Assembly (NCBI GenBank): GCA_021819225.1
Contig: JAKARU010000006.1
Span: 1-20,518, forward strand
Source: Thermoplasmata archaeon
Lineage (GTDB): Archaea; Thermoplasmatota; Thermoplasmata; Thermoplasmatales; Thermoplasmataceae
Length of the DNA stretch: 20,518 nt
Direction of reading: 5' to 3'
The translations under genes were made by a program, and so were the position numbers. The notes under the pieces were generated by a model. It was given only the letters and a program-made list of their open reading frames with translations, was not told the DNA's origin and searched no databases. Of the stretch, positions 14,866-20,518 are shown piece by piece (position 1 is the first letter of the stretch; every line of letters starts with the position of its first letter).

Positions 14866-14884
14866 TGTAATCACTTAATCAGCA

Positions 14885-14894
14885 AATTAAAAGA
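14885..14894 (-). promoter_or_regulatory. TATA box of alba
   Basis: TCTTTTAATT on the minus strand is centred 25 bases before the ATG at 14865, the spacing expected for a leaderless transcript. Confidence 0.45.
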
Positions 14895-14950
14895 TTCTAT
14901 TTAACCATATCTAATGGTTATTTCTCACAGTTTTATTTGGTTACAGGACA

Positions 14951-15373
14951 CTATTTAAGCCTGATAAGAGTCTCCGTATTTCTTATTCCGGTAACAGATC
15001 TTATTACGTCCAGATTGTCATTCAGTGTTTCGAGATCAACATATTCAAAAACTATTGCGATGTCATTCTTTCCTGAAACTTCGTATATCCTGTCAAATTT
15101 CTTCCTTATCTGTTGAAGGATTGAATTCATGTATGCAGGCTCACATTTAGCCAGGATTATAGCTTCCTTTTTTCCGTCATTTATTTCAACCGTGAACCTT
15201 TTGATAATTTTTTCCTCCACAAGTCTATGTATCCTTCTTCTTACAGTGCCTTCAGTAATACCCAGCCTTTTCGCAATTTCGACATTGCTTATCCTGGAGC
15301 ATTCTTTGAGCATGCTCAGTATTGCAGAATCCTTATCGTCAAGACGTATACCTTTAACGGTAAATTGCTCCAT
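14951..15373 (-). CDS. Lrp/AsnC-family transcription regulator
   Basis: A 140-residue regulator of the Lrp/AsnC (feast/famine) family. A helix-turn-helix runs from about 12 to 60 (LDDKDSAILSMLKECSR, then NVEIAKRLGITEGTVRRRIHRL), followed by a linker strand and a ligand-binding RAM domain from about 70 to 140. Such proteins form dimers or octamers and sense amino acids; the effector here is unknown. The ATG at 15373 lies 20 bases inside the upstream 93-codon gene in a different frame, so expression is probably coupled to it. It reads in the same direction as alba, and the RAM domain is complete. Confidence 0.92.
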   Translation of the reverse strand: MEQFTVKGIRLDDKDSAILSMLKECSRISNVEIAKRLGITEGTVRRRIHRLVEEKIIKRFTVEINDGKKEAIILAKCEPAYMNSILQQIRKKFDRIYEVSGKNDIAIVFEYVDLETLNDNLDVIRSVTGIRNTETLIRLK

Positions 15374-15635
15374 CCGAACCCTGACCGCCTTTCATCTGGT
15401 TCTTTTTTATCAGTTCCTTTGGAACCTGGTTCAATCTGATTATGTTTGTTGCCTGCACCATGTACATTGGAAGGCCAGTGTTTGGATCGTTGCCATTCCT
15501 CATTATTCCTACTATTTCCATCTTTATCTGTAAAACTGAACCATCTTCCAGCTTGACCCTAACCCATTTTGGTTCATCTTCAACCTCAAAATTAACAATT
15601 TCGGCATCTTCAGGCATGCCATTTGGAAATACCAT
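15354..15635 (-). CDS. Conserved archaeal small protein of unknown function
   Basis: A 93-residue soluble protein. The stretch KLEDGSVLQIKMEIVGIMR followed by NGNDPNTGLPMYMVQATNIIRL and VPKELIKK looks like a small beta barrel. I recall similar short hypothetical proteins across archaea with 'GNDPNTGLP-Y-VQ-TN' but know no function. The strong TATA box is 25 bases upstream of the ATG at 15635, so the mRNA is probably leaderless; an in-frame Met at 15617 (MPEDAEIV) is an alternative. Its end overlaps the Lrp-type regulator gene by 20 bases, indicating a two-gene unit. Confidence 0.78.
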   Translation of the reverse strand: MVFPNGMPEDAEIVNFEVEDEPKWVRVKLEDGSVLQIKMEIVGIMRNGNDPNTGLPMYMVQATNIIRLNQVPKELIKKNQMKGGQGSDGAIYR

Positions 15636-15655
15636 ATCTCATTATGTCAAATCTC

Positions 15656-15666
15656 TATATAAAAAG
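15656..15666 (-). promoter_or_regulatory. TATA box of the 93-residue gene / Lrp unit
   Basis: On the minus strand CTTTTTATATA is a near-consensus archaeal TATA box centred 25-26 bases before the ATG at 15635. It is one of the clearest promoters in the window. Confidence 0.65.
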
Positions 15667-15694
15667 ATATGGATCTGATGCTTTCATAAAGAAA

Positions 15695-15703
15695 GATATT
15701 TTA
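15695..15703 (+). promoter_or_regulatory. TATA box of tRNA-Leu
   Basis: GATATTTTA is centred about 30 bases before the mature 5' end of tRNA-Leu at 15729, leaving a short leader for RNase P to remove. Confidence 0.45.
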
Positions 15704-15728
15704 CTCAATTAGCACTTCACCACTGGAA

Positions 15729-15813
15729 GCGAGGGTTACTGAGCTTGGTCAAAGGTGCAGGACTTAAGATCCTGTCTCGTAGGAGTTCGTGGGTTCGAAT
15801 CCCTCCCCTCGCA
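15729..15813 (+). tRNA. tRNA-Leu (anticodon TAA)
   Basis: An 85-base class II tRNA. Acceptor stem GCGAGGG (15729-15735) pairs perfectly with CCCTCGC (15806-15812), discriminator A at 15813. Anticodon stem CAGGA/TCCTG encloses loop CTTAAGA with anticodon TAA at 15765-15767, reading TTA. A long variable arm (about 15775-15788) is typical of Leu. The T arm GTGGG-TTCGAAT-CCCTC has a T-T mismatch in its second pair (15790 with 15804). No intron and no encoded CCA. Confidence 0.96.
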
Positions 15814-15845
15814 CTCATGCCAGAGTTCCAGTCTTTAAATAGTAA

Positions 15846-15852
15846 TTTTTTT
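15846..15852 (+). terminator. T-run terminator after tRNA-Leu
   Basis: Seven Ts, 33 bases after the tRNA 3' end, fit archaeal T-run termination. No hairpin precedes it. Confidence 0.4.
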
Positions 15853-16115
15853 CATGTTGTTTTCTCGGTGAGTCGCTTCAAATTGTGTATTCTTTTCTTG
15901 ATAATCCTCCATCAAGCAGATATGTTAAAATTTTTGGTTTTATCATTAAAGTGGACGATATTACTTTGACTCAGTTCTTGAAGAGGTATTCTTGTCTCAC
16001 ATATGTTATAAAAATAGATTTTGAGAAATTGATAATTATGTTCTAATGCAACTCAATTCTCATCAAACAGGATGAAAGAAATAAATTCAAAAGATCAAGA
16101 TGTAAAATACAGGAA
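15853..16115. other. AT-rich intergenic stretch, no gene seen
   Basis: Between tRNA-Leu and the 3' end of the SRPBCC-like gene there are about 300 bases. Neither strand has a frame with recognisable content. It is AT-rich, with several T- and A-runs that could end transcription from the minus-strand gene at 16116. Confidence 0.5.
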
Positions 16116-16889
16116 TCAATTATTCATCAGTGAAATTTGCTTTTTTATCAATTCCGCAGTTTGTTCCTTTGCGTTTATGTGATAAAAGCATATAGTCATT
16201 TCATCGGAATTATTCAATATTTCTAGAATTGCTTCTCCACCAAAATTCTCTCTGTTTCCAGATTCCGAATGAATTGTAAGTAATTGTCCTTCCCTGACTT
16301 CTATCTTAAAATTGAGATTTTTAGAAGTTCCGAGTATGATGCAGTCACCTATTTCTCTAGCTTTATTTTTTATATAGGGAATAGCAGTAGCTCCGTTTAA
16401 AAGTACTTTCTCCAGAAGAAATTCCCTACCCTGCTCCCTATAGTTAATTAGGTTAAGTATTTCCGGGATTCTAAGGGAAAGATGTTTCTTGAATATGTGT
16501 TCAGGTGTTAAGCTGAAACTTTCTCCCATGATTTTATCAATAAAACCGAGGCTTGTTTCCAGACCCCACTGGATATCTATGTATGTTTCAACCCCTTTTG
16601 GTCTTACATTTATGGATATCTCCATTGCAACAGAATTATCAATACTTCTGCACTTATAATTCACAGTTTCCCCTTTTACTACAGGACCATCTAAGATTCC
16701 GTAATATGTTGTTCCCCTTGATTGTTCAACATCTGGTGAGAAGATGATATCCCATTTCAAGCCTGTTATTTTCTTACGAACCGCAATATGTGCCATAGGG
16801 TTAAAGAAAAGCCAGGGATTTGCAATATACTCAAATACTACGGGCGGAGGTAGTGGGAGTTGCAGTTGAAAACTATATTCATTCTTCAC
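16116..16889 (-). CDS. SRPBCC/START-like protein with uncharacterised C-terminal part
   Basis: A 257-residue soluble protein without signal or membrane helix. Residues 1-145 have the pattern of an SRPBCC (START-like) ligand-binding fold: the opening SFQLQLPLPPPVVFEYIANP, a middle run of alternating strands, and a C-terminal helix (PEHIFKKHLSLRIPEILNLI). Residues 150-257 form a second part rich in beta strands (IGDCIILGTSKNLNFKIEV) that I do not recognise. Ligand and partners are unknown. The gene is single, with a GTG start at 16889 placed 26 bases from a TATA box, so probably leaderless. An operator-like palindrome precedes the box. Assignment of the N-terminal fold is by pattern only. Confidence 0.6.
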   Translation of the reverse strand: MKNEYSFQLQLPLPPPVVFEYIANPWLFFNPMAHIAVRKKITGLKWDIIFSPDVEQSRGTTYYGILDGPVVKGETVNYKCRSIDNSVAMEISINVRPKGVETYIDIQWGLETSLGFIDKIMGESFSLTPEHIFKKHLSLRIPEILNLINYREQGREFLLEKVLLNGATAIPYIKNKAREIGDCIILGTSKNLNFKIEVREGQLLTIHSESGNRENFGGEAILEILNNSDEMTICFYHINAKEQTAELIKKQISLMNN

Positions 16890-16910
16890 GAAAGTAGAAT
16901 GTATTAAGTT

Positions 16911-16919
16911 GTTATAAAT
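16911..16919 (-). promoter_or_regulatory. TATA box of the SRPBCC-like gene
   Basis: ATTTATAAC on the minus strand is centred 26 bases before the GTG at 16889, supporting both that start and a leaderless mRNA. Confidence 0.55.
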
Positions 16920-16923
16920 ATTC

Positions 16924-16940
16924 GTACAATAATTCTGTAC
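16924..16940. promoter_or_regulatory. Palindromic operator candidate GTACA-N7-TGTAC
   Basis: GTACAATAATTCTGTAC is a 17-base interrupted palindrome with perfect 5-base arms. It lies directly upstream of the TATA box at 16911-16919, where it would overlap or adjoin the BRE. A dimeric regulator bound here could block or recruit TFB. No regulator gene adjoins it. Confidence 0.45.
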
Positions 16941-17129
16941 AGTTTTACATACAAACTTAATAATAATTGTATTAAATTTAAATCTTATGGTAATAATTCA
17001 AATCTTAACAGGTCGAATTACATTATCCTTTCTCTACCCGGCCAACGTAAACTACTTATTCGATGAAAATCGGCAAAAAAATTTTACCTTAGGTAATTTG
17101 ATTTGACACTCTGTGCCAATACGGGTACT
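16941..17129. other. Intergenic stretch with small palindromes
   Basis: No gene seen. The stretch holds an AT-rich inverted repeat (TTAATA...TATTAA, 16957-16975) and TTACC-TTA-GGTAA (17084-17096), which could be a second protein site or chance. Confidence 0.4.
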
Positions 17130-17157
17130 AAGCAGGGAAGTTCTAACTTTCCTGCTT
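17130..17157. other. Strong hairpin 3' of the methionine operon
   Basis: AAGCAGGGAAGT and ACTTTCCTGCTT can pair over 12 positions (one G-T) around a four-base loop. It starts 63 bases after the metE-core stop on the minus strand. No T-run follows on either strand, so it is not a standard terminator; it may protect the mRNA 3' end or be a remnant. Confidence 0.45.
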
Positions 17158-17219
17158 TGAGTCATAACGAATCAGGCCCCCTGAGGATACATATCCAGAT
17201 GTGTTAGGTTCACTGTACT

Positions 17220-18266
17220 TTAATCATTCCTATTACCTTCTATCTTGGAAACCGCTTCAGACATATTCAGGAGCTTCTGGTACCCGACCTGGATACTTCT
17301 GGTTCGGAGACCACAGTCCGGGTTTATCCTCAGGATCCTGTCATCATCCAGTATTTTTCTTGCTGTGTTGATTCTGTCTGTTATCAGTTCCTCGCTTTCG
17401 ATCTCATCTATATGTACATCTGTCACCCCGAGCCCAAGAAATCTCTTCTTTGCAACTGCATCATTTGCTTCCTTGAATCTTTTTACATCCGCATATCCCG
17501 GTCTTTTATCAACACCTTCACCAGGAGCCATGGAATCCCTGTTCGCAAATTCAAGGTTATAACCCTCAACCTTGAGATCCGGGATCACGTTGAAAAGGTA
17601 CCCATAATCAATGCTATAACAGACATGAATTGAAGTCTCGAGTCCCCCTATTCCTTCGAATGATCTGTTAACCGATTCCACAACAATGTCCATTTCAGAA
17701 GGATGTGTTGTGGCAGCAGGCTCATCTATCTGTATCTGGAGTTTTTGATCTCCCCTATATTTTACCCATAAGGACCTGATCTCCTTTATTTCCTCCCTGA
17801 TGATCTGCGAAAATGCGTTCGCAAGTTCTCTTCTGCCGGGATACTTCTCGTTGAAAGACCAGTCCATCATGGTATATGGGCCAGTTATGGGAATTTTCAA
17901 TTCTTGCTTGGTGTTCTTTAACAGGAATTCCACTTCATCCTTATGCAGGCTGCTTTTGCGTGAAATCTCGCCGGTCACGCTCCCCTTTCTGTAGTACCTG
18001 TTATCAAAGGATCTCACAAGGCCGTAAAAATTTATATTTTCAACACTGTTGGCAAAATGCTCATACATTTCCCATCTGAACATTTCCCCACCAACACCGA
18101 AATTATTTATTCCGGCTTTCTTGAAGAGAGCCAGGGTTTCCAGGCTTGCCTTGGAGGCTTTCTCAAAATATTCCTGAGTCCCAAAAATTTTATGGAAGTT
18201 ATTGCTAAGGTAATCAGGTTTTCTGAAACTGCCTATTTCTTGAAGAATAAATCTGTTTTCACTCAT
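17220..18266 (-). CDS. metE: Cobalamin-independent methionine synthase, catalytic core (MetE C-terminal domain)
   Basis: A 348-residue TIM-barrel methyltransferase that moves a methyl group to homocysteine. The zinc ligands of MetE are all present: His214 and Cys216 (SIHVCYS), Glu239 (YNLEF) and Cys318 (INPDCGLRTR). IQIDEPA (177-183) and the opening EIGSFRKP fit the family. It equals only the C-terminal half of bacterial MetE (about 750 residues); a separate N-terminal-like protein is encoded just upstream, overlapping by eight bases (ATGAGTGA). Similar split pairs are known in Sulfolobales and Thermoplasmatales. With metF in the same operon, methyl-folate or an analogue is the likely donor, as opposed to the corrinoid proteins used by stand-alone core synthases. 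Confidence 0.9.
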   Translation of the reverse strand: MSENRFILQEIGSFRKPDYLSNNFHKIFGTQEYFEKASKASLETLALFKKAGINNFGVGGEMFRWEMYEHFANSVENINFYGLVRSFDNRYYRKGSVTGEISRKSSLHKDEVEFLLKNTKQELKIPITGPYTMMDWSFNEKYPGRRELANAFSQIIREEIKEIRSLWVKYRGDQKLQIQIDEPAATTHPSEMDIVVESVNRSFEGIGGLETSIHVCYSIDYGYLFNVIPDLKVEGYNLEFANRDSMAPGEGVDKRPGYADVKRFKEANDAVAKKRFLGLGVTDVHIDEIESEELITDRINTARKILDDDRILRINPDCGLRTRSIQVGYQKLLNMSEAVSKIEGNRND

Positions 18267-19161
18267 CTATCTCACCAACTTTCTGCAGCAATTCTAACTT
18301 TCTATCTGCAACTTTCCTTGGCAGAAAGTCAAGATAATCATCAGGTGTTACGAAAATCCTATCCACATCGTATCCTGAAACTACGCTCTTAACGTGTTCC
18401 TCTTCCTCTATTCTTGTGTTGTGCGATTCTATGATCTTTACTCCAGGCGTAACGGAGAACTTCCTGGATATTTCTATATTTTCACGGTTAGGATCTGTTA
18501 TGATAGATCTGAATTTTCCCTTCTGCCCCTCGAAATAGGAAGACTTCATTCTTCCTGATGTAAACAGGTATACTTGCCCGGGATTGAAGTATTCCTCGAT
18601 CAACCTTGAATAGCCATCTCTAAGTGGTACCCTTTCCATCAGAAAAAGTTCACTTTTACCGCTTGCTTTTGCGATCGCGGACATAATTTCTGTAATTTTT
18701 TCTATAAAGTTCATTCTGCTTATCCCGCTGTTGAATCTCGAATATTGAGCAACCGTAAGAGGGCCAGGAAAGAAGAGGATAGATTCCTGTGAGCCCTTGA
18801 AAATTGGTAATGGGGGAGAATCTTTGATTTCCTGATAAATAAACGGATCTGTATCAAATGAGACCTCCTGTTCAAATTCTGGAATTCTATAGAAAGTGTT
18901 GGTCTCTTCAAATCTTGTTAAAGGTCCAAGATTTGCGCCATCAATAAGAGAAATCAGTGGCCGGAATATATCATACCAGTTATACAGTGGCTCTGTATGA
19001 ACAACCCCTTCAGCAAGGCTGTCGAATTTTTCCGTATGGAAAACTATGTCTGATTCGATCTTCCTGCTATCAATAACCCCTCTCTCCCACCGACCAATCG
19101 CCAGCCTCAAGTCGTCGCTCTTCGGGTATATCCCGCCAATTATTGTTTCTATTTTTGTCAT
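18259..19161 (-). CDS. MetE N-terminal-domain-like protein
   Basis: A 300-residue protein similar to the N-terminal barrel of cobalamin-independent methionine synthase. The opening IETIIGGIYPKSDDLR resembles the GS-YP-P start of MetE barrels; FFPGPLTVAQYSR (about 129-141) fits the 'GP-T' strand; the C-terminal HNTRIEEEEHVKS and IFVTPDDYLDFLPRKVADRKL resemble the barrel end. The zinc Cys/His set is absent, so it should not be catalytic alone. The probable role is to bind the folate donor and support the core protein. Its ATG abuts the metF TAA (TAAATG), with GGAG about nine bases before it, and its 3' end overlaps the core gene, so the three are translated from one message. Confidence 0.78.
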   Translation of the reverse strand: MTKIETIIGGIYPKSDDLRLAIGRWERGVIDSRKIESDIVFHTEKFDSLAEGVVHTEPLYNWYDIFRPLISLIDGANLGPLTRFEETNTFYRIPEFEQEVSFDTDPFIYQEIKDSPPLPIFKGSQESILFFPGPLTVAQYSRFNSGISRMNFIEKITEIMSAIAKASGKSELFLMERVPLRDGYSRLIEEYFNPGQVYLFTSGRMKSSYFEGQKGKFRSIITDPNRENIEISRKFSVTPGVKIIESHNTRIEEEEHVKSVVSGYDVDRIFVTPDDYLDFLPRKVADRKLELLQKVGEIDE

Positions 19162-19983
19162 TTATATACTCTCCAGTAACTCGCGTGCCATTTTATAGTC
19201 ACCCATTGGCATTACATGAATCCCCATCGAATATCCCCTGATCTCCTCGAAAGCGTCAAGGAACATCCTCCTGGAAAGGCTTGCTATATCATCTGAATCC
19301 TGTAATCTTCTGACATCTGTAATGTCCAGGTTTACTCCCATCCTTTTGAGAAAATCAATCGCACCTTTACTCCTAATCGGAATGAACCCGGGAATTATTC
19401 TAAAATTCCTCACCTTCATCAATTCAGGATCAAAATGTCCGGGGCTGTACACCGGTTGTGTCATGAAAAAGTCGGTTCCTGATTCCATCTTCTTCATAGA
19501 AACCTCTTTCTCAATAGTTCTGTACGGGTTGAACGCAGCGCCTATGTTTATTTCCAGTCTACCTCCATAATCTTCAAGCTGCACCCTCCTGATCTCTCTT
19601 ATTAACCCGATCACATCCAGTTCCCTCACCTCAAATGTGCTTATTGATGCGTCAATGGGGTCCCCTCCGACAACAAAGAAATTCCTGATTCCATCCTTTA
19701 TGGCGCTGATGATCTGTGAAATTATGAAAACACGATTTTTATCCCTTGTTGACAGGTGGGGAACTGCGATTACGTGAGAAAGTGATGAAACTGTCCTGGT
19801 AGTAAAGAATGGATCGATTCCTGGTCTCCCTCCGGGGTTTTCTGGAGCGGTTACCACATTGGCAACTCCATCCAGAATCTTTGCTGCCTTTTTGAGATCA
19901 TCTATGCCAAACTTCTTATCCGGTAGAATTTCAACGGACTTTACGAATTTGAGATCGGTGACTAATTTATCTTCTGGCAACAA
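19162..19983 (-). CDS. metF: Methylenetetrahydrofolate reductase-like protein (MetF)
   Basis: A 273-residue flavoprotein of the MetF family, which reduces methylene-tetrahydrofolate (or an archaeal pterin analogue) to the methyl form used by MetE. Visible features are APENPGGRPGIDP (about 46-58), HVIAVPHLSTRDKNR (about 70-84), FFVVGGDP (about 102-109), INIGAAFNP and FFMTQPVYSP (about 176-185), which match the flavin- and folate-binding parts of the barrel. No ATG lies near the start; TTG at 19983 (or the next codon, also TTG) is the likely initiator, since no in-frame ATG exists upstream before a stop and the next Met is far inside. First gene of the methionine operon. Confidence 0.87.
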   Translation of the reverse strand: MLPEDKLVTDLKFVKSVEILPDKKFGIDDLKKAAKILDGVANVVTAPENPGGRPGIDPFFTTRTVSSLSHVIAVPHLSTRDKNRVFIISQIISAIKDGIRNFFVVGGDPIDASISTFEVRELDVIGLIREIRRVQLEDYGGRLEINIGAAFNPYRTIEKEVSMKKMESGTDFFMTQPVYSPGHFDPELMKVRNFRIIPGFIPIRSKGAIDFLKRMGVNLDITDVRRLQDSDDIASLSRRMFLDAFEEIRGYSMGIHVMPMGDYKMARELLESI

Positions 19984-20015
19984 GTATTGATAATCTTGGA
20001 TGTTATGAGGTTTTC

Positions 20016-20025
20016 TTTATAAAAT
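20016..20025 (-). promoter_or_regulatory. TATA box of the methionine operon
   Basis: ATTTTATAAA on the minus strand is a near-consensus TATA box centred 37 bases before the TTG start of metF, which predicts a leader of about 12 bases. No riboswitch-like structure is evident. Confidence 0.5.
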
Positions 20026-20518
20026 ATTACTTGGAGTGATTGTATGTTGTTTTCCATATTAGCATTAAAGAGAAACCTGCATATATCCTGCAGTCATAAA
20101 TCAACCTCTGGATGTATGATTGAAGGCTCTGCCATCAGGAAAGTATCGGGAGTTTATAATTGCAGGAGCGGGATGTCCATATGAAAATCTTAGCGAGTTC
20201 ACTAGTATCAATGGACTTTTTCAATTATGCAAGATTAACTTTTATATGGCACAAAAGTGGGTAATCCTTCAGGGGGTAAGGACATGGGGCAAAGAACAAA
20301 CGAATCAGTGTTGAGGGGTGCCAGGAGAGTGACAGGCATGAGGTGTATCCTTGTCATACAATGGACTTCTGGCTCTCCATAAAGGAGGCAAACTTATTAG
20401 GGAGTGATCCGTGACTATTTCTTGTACTGTGGCTTTGAGATGTACTGTTCCTTGAAGATAAGGATTCTGAGAGGAATATCATAAGAAAATTCTCAGAGGC
20501 TGATGCAGTATACCTTCC
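20026..20518. other. Right-edge stretch without an intact gene
   Basis: About 490 bases. A 64-codon plus-strand frame (20120-20314) has no recognisable content. From about 20290 two plus-strand frames in turn give protein-like pieces (one containing EVYPCHTMDFWLSIKEANLL, another DSERNIIRKFSEADAVYL), interrupted by stops. This suggests a decayed gene running off the edge. Unassigned. Confidence 0.4.

Noticed and set aside
1..20518. CRISPR array, insertion sequence or prophage
   Set aside because: No regularly spaced repeats, no intact transposase or integrase and no long terminal inverted repeats were found by eye on either strand.

Overview
The window looks like chromosomal DNA of an acidophilic euryarchaeon of the order Thermoplasmatales. 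The gene set is archaeal: Elp3, an archaeal primase small subunit PriS, Alba, an Lrp-type regulator and a trans polyprenyl synthase. There is a large secreted sedolisin-type acid protease, intron-less tRNAs without encoded CCA, and several promoters in which a TATA-like box lies about 25 bases from the start codon, as expected for leaderless mRNAs. Order-level placement is inference; no species can be named from the sequence alone.

Layout. 1-1121 (-) is the N-terminal part of elp3, cut by the left edge. 1455-2010 (+) is an adenosine-specific kinase family gene whose stop codon overlaps the first two bases of a tRNA-Arg(CCG). 2020-3952 (-) is a three-gene run read rubrerythrin, DUF3501 protein, ABC ATPase. 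4019-5167 (-) is priS, divergent by only 29 bases from 5197-8346 (+), a 1049-residue membrane-anchored sedolisin. 8423-9964 (-) is an ALDH7-type aldehyde dehydrogenase. 9965-11915 is almost 2 kb without an intact recognisable gene. It carries decayed fragments, including a STAS-like (DUF4325-type) gene broken by one extra base and, upstream of it, what looks like the C-terminal end of a GHKL ATPase.

11916-14261 (-) is a tightly packed operon: polyprenyl diphosphate synthase, ArsA/Get3-type ATPase with a C-terminal HSP20-like domain, and a 66-residue protein. The two junctions inside it are TAAATG with no spacer. Then come a small cysteine-rich (CWC-type) protein, Alba, an Lrp/AsnC regulator overlapping a conserved 93-residue archaeal protein, and tRNA-Leu(TAA) on the + strand. 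16116-16889 (-) encodes an SRPBCC-like protein with a palindromic operator candidate just upstream of its TATA box. 17220-19983 (-) is a methionine operon: metF, a separate MetE N-terminal-like protein and the catalytic MetE core.

How the parts fit. The methionine genes form a methyl-folate route: MetF makes methyl-folate (or a folate analogue) and the split MetE passes the methyl group to homocysteine. Rubrerythrin and DUF3501 suggest peroxide or redox protection. The sedolisin suits protein scavenging in acid. The prenyl synthase serves membrane lipid or quinone synthesis. The most unusual points are the tRNA-Arg/stop-codon overlap, the decayed ATPase plus STAS-like pair, the sedolisin without a recognisable pro-domain, and the operator-like palindrome at 16924-16940. 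I found no CRISPR array, intact insertion sequence or prophage.
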